A stretch of DNA of 23,566 bases from JAADHG01 sp964418645 (GCA_964418645.1 CAYQME010000038.1:1-23566), one strand, 5' to 3'; shown: positions 7,747-14,648, numbered from the stretch's first letter. Notes: a model not told the origin generated them from the letters alone. A program made the numbers and translations.

Positions 7747-8067
7747 TTAGCCTTGCCTAGCTTGTTCTAGAGCTTCTCTAATAGGATCTATCATTTCATC
7801 CCAACCTACAGTAGATATTACATAAATAACTCTAATAAAATACAAGAGGTTTATTATTAATACTACTAAAGCTAATATTTTAGCCGTTTTCATCCCTTCA
7901 ATGTTTTCGTAGTTTTCAGGATTTGCATAAGCTTCTTTAAGTTTACTTTGTGCCATAAAATAGGCAATACCTGCAAAGATGAATCCTAAGCCACCAAAAC
8001 AGCAACATAAAAATCCTAAAATTGCTAAAACATATACAATAGTTGAGTTGAGTTTTTGTTTTTCCAT
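7747..8067 (-). CDS. CCC-motif membrane protein (CD225/dispanin-like architecture)
   Basis: A 106-residue protein with a hydrophobic segment at about 10-38 containing three consecutive cysteines (Cys21-23 in ILGFLCCCFGGLGFIFAGIA), a polar loop (KLKEAYANPENYENIEGMKT), and a second helix at about 61-86. This matches the flavobacterial family I know as CCC-motif membrane protein. The layout of juxtamembrane cysteines in a re-entrant helix followed by a true transmembrane helix recalls the CD225/dispanin superfamily. Function unknown. It follows the DUF2752 gene with an 8-base gap, so the two are co-transcribed. Confidence 0.82.
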   Translation of the reverse strand: MEKQKLNSTIVYVLAILGFLCCCFGGLGFIFAGIAYFMAQSKLKEAYANPENYENIEGMKTAKILALVVLIINLLYFIRVIYVISTVGWDEMIDPIREALEQARQG

Positions 8068-8075
8068 AATTATAT

Positions 8076-8378
8076 TTAGTTGATTATTTTTATTAAATAA
8101 CTTACAACAATAGTTGTAATGGTTACTATTGCTAATGTGTTTATAATTTTGCTCGAATACTTAAATTTAAAAAATAAATTAGCTACGATAAAAAATGAGA
8201 GTAAAACTAATGGGTAAATTGCGGGATACATTTTAAAAGCAGCAGTAAAATTGCCCTGAAACAATAAAACAATCGATCTTTGTAAACCACAGCCAAAACA
8301 TTCTATACCTAAAATCTGTTTGCTTAAACAGGGTAACATATAATCTTCTGGAGTACCTAAAAGAATGAGTAGCGACAT
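8076..8378 (-). CDS. DUF2752 family membrane protein
   Basis: A 100-residue protein with the DUF2752 signature: conserved cysteines Cys17 (YMLPC), Cys27 and Cys30 in GIECFGCGLQRSIVLLFQG, then two membrane helices (about 52-70 and 79-97). The CxxCG and R(S/A) pattern is typical of the family, whose role is unknown. Metal or thiol chemistry at the membrane surface is conceivable. The start is uncertain: ATG at 8378 is used here because EDYMLPC looks familiar from homologues. A TAnnTTTG element lies only 4 bases upstream of it, so either the mRNA is leaderless or the ATG at 8339 (MLPCLSK, 87 residues) is used with a leader of roughly 35 bases. Confidence 0.8.
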   Translation of the reverse strand: MSLLILLGTPEDYMLPCLSKQILGIECFGCGLQRSIVLLFQGNFTAAFKMYPAIYPLVLLSFFIVANLFFKFKYSSKIINTLAIVTITTIVVSYLIKIIN

Positions 8379-8382
8379 ATCA

Positions 8383-8390
8383 CAAATTTA
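8383..8390 (-). promoter_or_regulatory. TAnnTTTG promoter element for DUF2752/CCC-motif operon
   Basis: Minus strand TAAATTTG followed by TGAT and the first ATG. It matches the Bacteroidota -7 element. A good -33 TTG is not seen. The closeness to the ATG makes the downstream start at 8339 an alternative. Confidence 0.4.
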
Positions 8391-8407
8391 TATAAAAAGT
8401 AGACGCA

Positions 8408-8434
8408 TTGTAATATAGATATTGATTATTTTTG
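8408..8434 (+). promoter_or_regulatory. Promoter (-33 TTG, -7 TAnnTTTG) for the small membrane protein/Smr operon
   Basis: TTG at 8408-8410 and TATTTTTG at 8427-8434 are 16 bases apart. The -7 box covers the TTG codon at 8432 that would begin the longest open frame, so translation must start downstream, at the ATG at 8471. Confidence 0.55.
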
Positions 8435-8470
8435 AAACATACATATTTTAATAAACAATACAAGACGATT

Positions 8471-8674
8471 ATGTTAAACTCTAGAACACTTAATTTAGCT
8501 TTAATTCTAATAGGTGGAATTGTTGCTGTTTATGCTGAATCAAGCGAAAAACAAAATACCTATATTCTTCTTGGAGGAATTATGTTATTAATGATTGGCT
8601 TGTACAGATTGTCTAAAGGGATTTCAAGTAAAAACCAAAGTGAAGATAATAGTTTCATTGAAGAAGAAGAGTAA
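8471..8674 (+). CDS. Small two-helix membrane protein, unknown function
   Basis: A 67-residue protein, MLNSRTLNLALILIGGIVAV..., with two predicted membrane helices (about 7-22 and 31-47) joined by a short polar loop (ESSEKQNT) and a very acidic C-terminal tail (EDNSFIEEEE). The longest open frame begins at a TTG (8432), but that lies inside a TAnnTTTG promoter, so the ATG at 8471 is preferred. Its stop overlaps the ATG of the Smr gene by one base (TAATG), implying translational coupling. No family recognised. Confidence 0.72.
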   Translation: MLNSRTLNLALILIGGIVAVYAESSEKQNTYILLGGIMLLMIGLYRLSKGISSKNQSEDNSFIEEEE

Positions 8675-9228
8675 TGGGCTTTAAAGTTGGAGATAAAGTT
8701 GATGTTATGGATGAAGATTTATCTGGAATTATTACCAGCATTAATGGCAATACAATTACCATAGCTACTGCTGATGGTTTTGATTTAGATTTTTCAGGTA
8801 AAGAACTTGTAAATATTGGTGATAGTGCTTCATTAAGTGCTAATGTGTTTTCAAAAACATCTTTAGATGAAGCTGTTTCACAAAAAGAGACAAAGAAAAA
8901 GGTATATAGTAAAAAGAAAGTAAAAGAACGTTTTCAACCTACATTAGAAGTAGATTTACACATCCATCAGCTTACAAATTCCCATAAGCGAATGGAAAAT
9001 CATGAAATACTAAGTTTGCAATTGGATACTGCAAAACGACAATTAGAGTTTGCTATAAAAAAGCGCCTTCAACGTATTGTATTTATTCATGGTGTTGGAG
9101 AAGGTGTACTAAAAATAGAATTAGAATATTTATTTAAACGATATGAAAACCTAAAATTTTATGAGGCCGATTATCAAAAGTATGGCTTAGGTGCAACCGA
9201 AGTCTATTTATTTCAAAACAAAAAGTAG
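8674..9228 (+). CDS. Smr-domain protein with N-terminal SH3-like region
   Basis: A 184-residue protein. The N-terminus (FKVGDKVDVMDEDLSGIITS, residues 3-22) resembles a small beta-barrel of the DUF2027/KOW-SH3 type. A basic linker (about 68-88) follows, then a C-terminal Smr domain with LEVDLHIHQL (91-100) and FIHGVGEGVLK (137-147), the LDLHG-like and HGxGxG motifs of the family. Smr domains act on nucleic acids, as nicking endonucleases in MutS2 or RNA endonucleases at stalled ribosomes. This stand-alone form lacks the MutS2 ATPase, and its substrate is unknown. It converges on the acidic-repeat lipoprotein gene with 4 bases between stop codons. Confidence 0.88.
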   Translation: MGFKVGDKVDVMDEDLSGIITSINGNTITIATADGFDLDFSGKELVNIGDSASLSANVFSKTSLDEAVSQKETKKKVYSKKKVKERFQPTLEVDLHIHQLTNSHKRMENHEILSLQLDTAKRQLEFAIKKRLQRIVFIHGVGEGVLKIELEYLFKRYENLKFYEADYQKYGLGATEVYLFQNKK

Positions 9229-9232
9229 TTTA

Positions 9233-10123
9233 TTAGTTTTTAAAGAAAATAGTTGTAGTATAAGTACCTAAGTCGATTAAATCAGTATTTAATATTTCTA
9301 AATCTACATCTTCAATAATAAATTCTACAATTACAGTTCTAATAAATACATTTGTAATAAAGGTGTCATATACAAAAGTATCTACGGCAGTGTTATCTAA
9401 ATAGCGAGAAACTGTAGCATTTGGCGCAAAATCGTCTGAAAGATTTCCGTTTAAATTCTCGTCTTCATAACGTGTAATTACACCATCACCATCATCATCA
9501 TCGTCTAAATAATCCGGTATTGTGTCACCATCAGTATCTTGAGCATCGTCTACATTGCCATCATCATTTAAATCTGGATTCTCCCTTTTTGTAAGCACAT
9601 TGTCGCCGTCGTCGTCTGCATCTTTGTAGTTAGGAATGCCATCGCCATCGGTATCATCATCTTCTAAGTTTCCATTACCATTAATATCTTCTAAAAGGGT
9701 AGGTACACCATCGTTATCGTCATCAACAAAGGTAGAAGTAGCAGTTACAATACCACTTGAAGCATTAAAATCATCAATAATATTAACCGTAGAAGACGGG
9801 ATTTCTTGACAGATTAACTCCAAGGGATTACCATCATAAGTTCTGTAATTAAAGCGGATAGAATTTCCGTTTATGGTAAATGTGGTAATATGCGGACTAA
9901 TAACAGGATTAAATATTAAATTATTTGTAGTTCCTGTTGGAAACAAAAGTGTTAAAGACTCGTTTGGATCAGACTTAGTATCGAATATCACATAATTATC
10001 ACTATTTGCATCACCACAAAGTGATAATTCTTTATCAAACTCTAAAGCAATTTCAATCACATCTCCATCACTACATGATGTTAAAATTAAAACAGGAAAT
10101 ACTACTAAAAATAATTTACGCAT
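9233..10123 (-). CDS. Lipoprotein with thrombospondin type 3-like calcium-binding repeats
   Basis: A predicted 296-residue lipoprotein: MRKLFLVVFPVLILTSC with lipobox Cys17. The first half is a beta-rich domain. The middle (about residues 133-230) holds an acidic array of D-x-D-x-D-G-x-x-D units such as DDDNDGVPTLLEDINGNG, DTDGDGIPNYKDADDDGD and DTDGDTIPDYLDDDDDGD, the TSP3-type calcium-binding pattern. A beta-rich C-terminal domain follows. It probably faces the periplasm or cell surface and is stabilised by calcium. Adhesion or structural roles are typical for such proteins, but nothing here proves one. The start at 10123 is chosen over the ATG at 10144 because it begins the signal peptide directly and the -7 promoter box lies just upstream at 10142-10149. 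Confidence 0.85.
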   Translation of the reverse strand: MRKLFLVVFPVLILTSCSDGDVIEIALEFDKELSLCGDANSDNYVIFDTKSDPNESLTLLFPTGTTNNLIFNPVISPHITTFTINGNSIRFNYRTYDGNPLELICQEIPSSTVNIIDDFNASSGIVTATSTFVDDDNDGVPTLLEDINGNGNLEDDDTDGDGIPNYKDADDDGDNVLTKRENPDLNDDGNVDDAQDTDGDTIPDYLDDDDDGDGVITRYEDENLNGNLSDDFAPNATVSRYLDNTAVDTFVYDTFITNVFIRTVIVEFIIEDVDLEILNTDLIDLGTYTTTIFFKN

Positions 10124-10141
10124 TTGTTTAATGGTTTGTAA

Positions 10142-10149
10142 CAAAAATA
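10142..10149 (-). promoter_or_regulatory. TAnnTTTG promoter element for the acidic-repeat lipoprotein
   Basis: Minus strand TATTTTTG ends 18 bases before the ATG at 10123 and overlaps the longer in-frame ATG at 10144. This supports the shorter start and a leader of roughly a dozen bases. The -33 box is weak. Confidence 0.45.
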
Positions 10150-10224
10150 ATAGAATTGTAATTTATAACGAACTTTATTAAAAATAATTTTATTTCAATT
10201 ACTTTTACATCCTTAATAAGAAAA

Positions 10225-11364
10225 ATGAAACAAATTTATTTTGATAATGCTGCTACAACTCAAATTCGTGAAGAGGTTATTGATGCCATGACCAAAGTTA
10301 TGAAAAATAATTTTGGAAATGCTTCATCTTCACATAGTTTTGGTCGTTCATCTAAATTTTTAGTTGAAAATTCTAGAAAACAAATAGCATCTTATTTTAA
10401 CGTGTCTGCTTCAGAAATTGTGTTTACATCTGGAGGTACTGAAGCCGACAATTTAGTACTGCGTAGTGCCGTAAGAGATTTGGGTGTAGAAGAGATTATT
10501 ACATCAAGAATTGAGCATCATGGCGTATTACATACGCTAGAACAATTAGAAAATGAGTATGATATATTAGTTAGTTATGTAGATCTAGATTCAAATGGAC
10601 AAATTAGTATTACACATTTAGAAAAGCTACTTCAAAATTCTAAAAAAACACTAGTAAGCTTAATGCATGTAAATAATGAAATCGGTAATTTATTAGACAT
10701 AAATGCTGTTGCCAATTTATGTAAAGCTAATAATGCTTTGTTTCATACTGATGCTGTACAATCTGTTGGACACTACAAGATTGATTTACAAGAGAAATCT
10801 ATTGATTTTTTGGCTGCTAGTGCGCATAAGTTTCATGGACCAAAAGGCGTTGGATTTGCTTTTTTACGTAAAGGCTCAGGATTAAAGCCTTTAATTTTTG
10901 GTGGAGAGCAAGAGAGAGGTTTTCGTGCAGGAACAGAAAGTGTGCATAATATTGTAGGCTTATCGACCTCGTTATCAATGGCTTATGATAATTTGGAAAC
11001 CGAAAGTAATCATGTAAAAGAGATTAAAAGTTATTTTATAGAACAGCTTAAGGCAAATATTCCTAATGTTTCTTTTAATGGCAACTCTGGCGATATGACT
11101 AAAAGTACTTTTACGTCTTTTAACGCCCTTTTGCCTGTCGCAGCAGAAAAAGCTGAATTATTATTATTCCAATTGGACTTAAAAGGGATAGCCTGTTCTA
11201 AAGGAAGTGCTTGCCAAAGTGGAAGCTCTCAAGGCTCGCATGTGTTAGCACAAATATTGAGTGATGCTGACATGCAAAAACCTTCTATTCGCTTTTCGTT
11301 TAGTATTTATAATACCAAAGCAGATGTTGACTATGTAGTTTGTGTATTGAAGGAACTAATCTAA
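10225..11364 (+). CDS. Cysteine desulfurase, NifS/IscS group
   Basis: A PLP enzyme that removes sulfur from cysteine to give alanine and an enzyme persulfide, feeding Fe-S clusters and thiolated RNAs. At 379 residues it is full length. The N-terminus MKQIYFDNAATTQIREEV is typical. TSGGTEADNLVL binds PLP phosphate, HHGVLHTLE holds the stacking histidine, HTDAVQSVGH the aspartate, and SAHKFHGPKGVGF the Schiff-base lysine. The active-site cysteine lies in the SKGSACQSGS loop, which is short-looped IscS/NifS-like rather than SufS-like. No iscU or other Fe-S assembly gene is adjacent, so it is a solitary paralogue. Supplying selenium or sulfur for tRNA modification is possible but unproved. The next gene, on the opposite strand, encodes a 4Fe-4S protein. 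Confidence 0.93.
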   Translation: MKQIYFDNAATTQIREEVIDAMTKVMKNNFGNASSSHSFGRSSKFLVENSRKQIASYFNVSASEIVFTSGGTEADNLVLRSAVRDLGVEEIITSRIEHHGVLHTLEQLENEYDILVSYVDLDSNGQISITHLEKLLQNSKKTLVSLMHVNNEIGNLLDINAVANLCKANNALFHTDAVQSVGHYKIDLQEKSIDFLAASAHKFHGPKGVGFAFLRKGSGLKPLIFGGEQERGFRAGTESVHNIVGLSTSLSMAYDNLETESNHVKEIKSYFIEQLKANIPNVSFNGNSGDMTKSTFTSFNALLPVAAEKAELLLFQLDLKGIACSKGSACQSGSSQGSHVLAQILSDADMQKPSIRFSFSIYNTKADVDYVVCVLKELI

Positions 11365-11366
11365 AG

Positions 11367-12413
11367 TTACTTCTCAATATCTGCATAACGAGGTCTAATA
11401 GCCCAACTATTATTGTTTTGTTTACTTACATATAACCATATAAAAAAGAACAGGACAAGTCCTCTAACAATCACTTGTATAGTCCATTCAGGAATTGTAT
11501 TGGTTAAATCAATCAGCATTCCATTTCCAGGATAAATGCCAAAACCAAATAATGCAGGTATTCTAAACCAATAATAAAATGAAACAGCAACTACAGCAAA
11601 GAGTTCTGTAATCGTTTTATTATTTAGAATCCTTTTTAGTATTAAAAAAATTAGGCTTGAAATCAACATACCAATAAAAGGTGCTTGGTATATATTAATA
11701 AGTTCACTAATATTTGAAATACCATTGTAATCGGGTACTTGAAACCATCCCCAAACAAACCCTGGAAAAGCACCAACAGTAAGCATTCCAGTAATTCTAT
11801 GATATCTTGTTTTTGTAGTAGAAAGCGGATTGTTTTTAGGTGTAGAGTCAGGACATGGTGTTACACATTTATGGCATTGGTTACAATGTGCGTTTGGGAG
11901 TTTAATTTTATTTCTAAGTCCATAAAGATTTTCAACAGGATGTACAGGACATAAGCCAGAGCACCATGCACTTTTCCATTCATAAAAAAAGCTTATAGTA
12001 ATTGCAGTAACACCCAATGCTATGATTAGTATAGCTGTAGCTTGTCCGCTTAAATTAAATAAGGCATGACGTAGCGGTACAATTATAAACAACGCAATAA
12101 TGGCTATTAGTTTTAGTTTTCCAGATTGTGTTATTGTTAACTTTTTTCTTTTGGATAAGCCTATATGCCTAAAAAATAGTGCAGTTGACGCCATTGGGCA
12201 AACATTGCGCCAGATACCTACTGAAATTACAAATAATAATGGCGCAACAGGAATTAATATATTCCAGAATAAATGAATGCCTAGAGTAGGAGTAAATATT
12301 AAACTGTAAAGAATAAAAGCACCAATTAACCATACTAAAGTTTGAATAACTCTCCAAGTTAATATTGTGCGTGTTGATAATTGGCCATTAGATTTAATTT
12401 GAGACTGTTTCAT
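11367..12413 (-). CDS. Membrane 4Fe-4S protein, NapH/NosR/polyferredoxin-like
   Basis: A 348-residue integral membrane protein with about eight hydrophobic segments (roughly 21-41, 48-68, 100-118, 124-143, 207-224, 245-262, 270-288, 312-330). Between the fourth and fifth lies a cysteine-rich loop: CSGLCP (Cys151, Cys155) and a ferredoxin motif CNQCHKCVTPCP (Cys177, 180, 183, 187), which binds one [4Fe-4S] cluster. A second loop has NVCPM (Cys72). The pattern resembles the electron-transfer membrane proteins NapH, NosR and CcoG, but a second full ferredoxin motif is missing. It probably passes electrons across or along the membrane, and its partner is unknown. It is single in its transcription unit and ends 2 bases from the desulfurase stop codon. 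Confidence 0.83.
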   Translation of the reverse strand: MKQSQIKSNGQLSTRTILTWRVIQTLVWLIGAFILYSLIFTPTLGIHLFWNILIPVAPLLFVISVGIWRNVCPMASTALFFRHIGLSKRKKLTITQSGKLKLIAIIALFIIVPLRHALFNLSGQATAILIIALGVTAITISFFYEWKSAWCSGLCPVHPVENLYGLRNKIKLPNAHCNQCHKCVTPCPDSTPKNNPLSTTKTRYHRITGMLTVGAFPGFVWGWFQVPDYNGISNISELINIYQAPFIGMLISSLIFLILKRILNNKTITELFAVVAVSFYYWFRIPALFGFGIYPGNGMLIDLTNTIPEWTIQVIVRGLVLFFFIWLYVSKQNNNSWAIRPRYADIEK

Positions 12414-12604
12414 TTTATGGGGTTTTCTTAATTTTTTGAAAAAGATATAAAAAATAAAAGACTATATAATCTTTTATAGATAAAAAGTCAATTTTATCTA
12501 TTTTCTGACGAAATGATAGGTGTGTAGAGTAACAATAAATATATAAATCTTCATTATTGAATAAAGAAGATGCAATTAATAGAGGAGTAGAATAAATTAA
12601 AATG
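12414..12604. other. Gene-free spacer upstream of the 4Fe-4S gene with two adjacent AT-rich inverted repeats
   Basis: No gene seen. Two perfect inverted repeats abut: ATAAAAGA-8 bases-TCTTTTAT (12454-12477) and TAGATAAAA-6 bases-TTTTATCTA (12477-12500). They lie 41-87 bases upstream of the 4Fe-4S ATG. They may be operators or weak hairpins. I could not assign a regulator. Confidence 0.45.
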
Positions 12605-12697
12605 TTGTTACTAGAGGTGAGGAACGAGTGACGAAGTAATCATTTAAATTATTGTAACTCTTTTCATAAGATAGCTTCACTATGGTTGCAATGACAT
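12605..12697. repeat. Degenerate copy of an intergenic inverted-repeat element
   Basis: Left part GAGGAACGAGTGACGAAGTA (12619-12638) and right part CTTCACTATGGTTGCAATGA (12675-12694) form the arms of a hairpin with imperfect pairing. They match the same family as the element at 14401-14510, whose ends read TGTCATTrCGAgg...CGCAATGACA. The left end (TGTTGTTACTAGAGG) has drifted. It lies downstream of the second DUF6090 gene. Confidence 0.65.
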
Positions 12698-12725
12698 TCA
12701 GTTTTTTTTTGACTTAAAAATTTAA

Positions 12726-13490
12726 TCATCTATTAGTATCATTTAATTGTTCATCGATGATTTCAATAACACGCTCAAGGCGTGGTTTTACTAGATCATT
12801 TTTAAAACGTTGCTCTATTATACTTTTGTTATGCACATTTTTTATAAGAAGTTTTAATTTATCGTCTTTCGCTATAGCATCAAGATCAAACTTTAATCCT
12901 TTGTAGGCTTTAGCAATAGTATCGTTAATATCAATATAACCAAACTCTTCATCCATATAAGCAAGTACTGCATTAGAATAATCACTCATTACATTTGCAT
13001 TACGCAATTCAATTTTAGCACTAGTATTTATAAAATTTTTGTAAGTTGCTAATGCTTTTTTGAGTTTATCAGATTTAAGCAAACTTAAATTTCCAGAGCC
13101 TTGCATCTCGGAGTATGTTGGCATTTGAGGGTCGAAAGTATGTACAAAACTACAGCGCTCAAGTGCTAAAAAAACTTTTGTAGAATCAATAGTTTCAGGT
13201 ATATCCTCAAGAATGTTCAAAAGGAATTTCGCGTAGTTTTTTCTGTCGTTTATAAAACGATCGATAGTACTTAATCTATTTAGATCTTGAATCATATCTA
13301 CTTTTAAGTTTTTTAAAAGTTCAACACGTAATATTTCGCCTTTTCTATCTACATTCCAATTATTTATACTTAAAGCTATAAGTATACCAATAACCACTAA
13401 TACAATTTCGCCAATGGCGTAAAGTATATACTTTGAAACTCGATTTTCTTTTATCATATTTTGACGTATTTTTCTAAAGAGTTTAATCAT
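12726..13490 (-). CDS. DUF6090 family protein, second tandem copy
   Basis: A 254-residue protein with a short cytoplasmic basic start (MIKLFRKIRQNMIKENRVSK), one membrane helix in the family signature YAIGEIVLVVIGILIALSIN (about 23-42) followed by NWN, and a largely helical extracytoplasmic domain of about 200 residues ending ERVIEIIDEQLND. I recognise DUF6090. A conserved internal block is PQMPTYSEMQGSGNLSLLKS, shared with the upstream paralogue (PTFDEMVSSGSLSVIKS). Function unknown. Its ATG overlaps the stop of the first copy by four bases, so the two are co-translated. Both start regions are nearly identical in DNA, showing tandem duplication. Confidence 0.88.
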   Translation of the reverse strand: MIKLFRKIRQNMIKENRVSKYILYAIGEIVLVVIGILIALSINNWNVDRKGEILRVELLKNLKVDMIQDLNRLSTIDRFINDRKNYAKFLLNILEDIPETIDSTKVFLALERCSFVHTFDPQMPTYSEMQGSGNLSLLKSDKLKKALATYKNFINTSAKIELRNANVMSDYSNAVLAYMDEEFGYIDINDTIAKAYKGLKFDLDAIAKDDKLKLLIKNVHNKSIIEQRFKNDLVKPRLERVIEIIDEQLNDTNR

Positions 13491-14275
13491 TGTGTTTTAT
13501 CAATTTCTATTTGTAACTCATTTAATATATCTTGTATAGCCAGTAAATACCTGTTTTTATAAGTAAATGCAAGTTCGGCATCTACACCAATAATCGTATT
13601 GATTTGATATAGAGTTTCAGGATCATTAAAAAACCCATTGATATCCATTTTGAAATCATCTATACCATTTATACTAATAGGCCTTACTTCAGCATTTAAC
13701 CAAATATGTGTCATAATTTCGGGCTCAAAATACTTAAATAAATGAGTATTATAGGCTTCTTTTCGTCTTTGACTTTCGTAATACAAAAAACTTTTAGTTT
13801 GATTTATTATCTTTTTGAAACTCTTAATCTTATTTTTTAATATTTCACTTTTGATGACACTCAAACTACCAGAGGATACCATTTCATCAAATGTTGGCGT
13901 ATAACTTTCAAATAATAAGGATTTGCCATTATAAAAAGCCATAGCAACAATGCTATCTTTTTTAACTTCAATTTTTTTATTAAATATCTTTCGTAATATT
14001 TTGCCTTCACGTACTTTCTTATCAGATAACCAACTGTGTCTATAAACTCCTAGACTATCGGCTCTAAATTCTTTTTCAAGTTGCAAAAGTAAATAGGCCT
14101 CTTGTTTGTTTAGTTTTCGTTGTTCACTCCAATTGTTAATCTGTAACGCTATAAGTATCCCAATAACCACAAGTACAATTTCGCCAATGGCGTATTTTAA
14201 ATAGTTTGCTGTGCGTGAAGCAGAGGGTTTTTCTGAAACCAGTTGTTTTCTTATTTTGTTGAATAGTTTTGCCAT
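13487..14275 (-). CDS. DUF6090 family protein, first tandem copy
   Basis: A 262-residue paralogue of the next gene. The N-terminus MAKLFNKIRKQLVSEK is basic and cytoplasmic. It is followed by a membrane helix in the same signature YAIGEIVLVVIGILIALQIN (about 28-47) and NNWSEQRK, then a helical soluble domain with PTFDEMVSSGSLSVIKSEIL and a C-terminal segment RYLLAIQDILNELQIEID. Single-pass, probably dimeric or oligomeric envelope protein by its helical content (inference). Upstream, at 14360-14385 and 14519-14539, the DNA carries sequences resembling further DUF6090 starts, suggesting that more copies once stood here. Confidence 0.88.
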   Translation of the reverse strand: MAKLFNKIRKQLVSEKPSASRTANYLKYAIGEIVLVVIGILIALQINNWSEQRKLNKQEAYLLLQLEKEFRADSLGVYRHSWLSDKKVREGKILRKIFNKKIEVKKDSIVAMAFYNGKSLLFESYTPTFDEMVSSGSLSVIKSEILKNKIKSFKKIINQTKSFLYYESQRRKEAYNTHLFKYFEPEIMTHIWLNAEVRPISINGIDDFKMDINGFFNDPETLYQINTIIGVDAELAFTYKNRYLLAIQDILNELQIEIDKTQ

Positions 14276-14315
14276 AATAGTTTAATTTAGTTAGCCGCTT
14301 TGCGGGTATCTCAAC

Positions 14316-14336
14316 CAAAGGTCTACCAGACCTTTG
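14316..14336. repeat. Perfect hairpin in the DUF6090 upstream region
   Basis: CAAAGGTCT-ACC-AGACCTTTG is a 9-bp perfect inverted repeat with a 3-base loop. It lies between the functional DUF6090 start and the MAKLFN-like remnant. Similar short hairpins occur between flavobacterial genes, from memory. It could act as a transcript-processing or partial termination site. Confidence 0.6.
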
Positions 14337-14359
14337 ATTTTACTATGTAAAATTTTGTT

Positions 14360-14385
14360 TCGATAATATTAAATAGTTTTGCCAT
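14360..14385 (-). pseudogene. Remnant of a DUF6090 gene start (MAKLFN)
   Basis: Reading from 14385 on the minus strand gives MAKLFNIIETKFYIVKSKVW and then a stop. The first 18 bases match the start of the first DUF6090 gene at 16 of 18 positions, with synonymous differences only. The match decays after six codons. Probably the stub of a deleted paralogue, or a duplicated 5' end. Confidence 0.4.
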
Positions 14386-14400
14386 AGTTTATTTTTAAGT

Positions 14401-14510
14401 TGTCATTACGAGGAGTTCCGATAATTATCGGGACGACGTGGTAATCTTTTTGTTTTGAAATAAGTATAATGAGATTGCCACATCTTGCTTTGGCAAGATT
14501 CGCAATGACA
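14401..14510. repeat. Intergenic inverted-repeat element with TGTCATT ends
   Basis: The ends TGTCATTACGA (14401-14411) and TCGCAATGACA (14500-14510) are inverted repeats with one mismatch. Inside, GTGGTAATCT (14438-14447) pairs with AGATTGCCAC (14472-14481), and two local palindromes occur (TCCGATAATTATCGG and CTTGCTTTGGCAAG). The whole 110 bases can fold into a long branched hairpin. It carries no transposase. It resembles a miniature or REP-like element that I remember as common between genes in this phylum. A second, worn copy is at 12605-12697. Confidence 0.75.
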
Positions 14511-14518
14511 GATTGGAC

Positions 14519-14539
14519 TTTATGAAAGAATTTAATCAT
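14519..14539 (-). pseudogene. Possible second DUF6090 start remnant (MIKFF)
   Basis: From 14539 on the minus strand the sequence reads MIKFFHKV, similar to MIKLFRKI of the second DUF6090 copy, before running into the inverted-repeat element. The match is only eight codons, so it could be chance. The remaining frame (56 codons through the element) does not look like a protein. Confidence 0.22.
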
Positions 14540-14542
14540 TTA

Positions 14543-14558
14543 ACTTACAATTGTAAGT
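14543..14558. promoter_or_regulatory. 16-base perfect palindrome ACTTACAATTGTAAGT
   Basis: A perfect dyad, three bases upstream of the MIKFF-like ATG on the minus strand. It may be an operator for a dimeric regulator that once controlled the DUF6090 array, and may still do so. The rest of the spacer to 14648 shows no gene. Confidence 0.35.
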
Positions 14559-14648
14559 AAGGAAAGCTTTGATATAGATTTGGTTGATAAATCGAAAGGA
14601 AAGTTAGTGAATTATTTTGTAAGAATTATCTTTTCTAAAATCTAGGCT

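Noticed and set aside
8432..8470. TTG-initiated N-terminal extension of the small membrane protein
   Set aside because: The TTG is part of a good TAnnTTTG promoter, so the extension would not be transcribed as leader plus coding sequence. The ATG at 8471 fits better.
12605..14510. CRISPR array or insertion sequence around the DUF6090 genes
   Set aside because: There are only two dissimilar copies of a hairpin element, no regular spacers, no cas gene and no transposase.
14368..14539. 56-codon open frame running through the inverted-repeat element
   Set aside because: Most of it is the repeat itself. Only the first eight codons resemble a protein family, so I treat it as a remnant plus repeat, not a gene.
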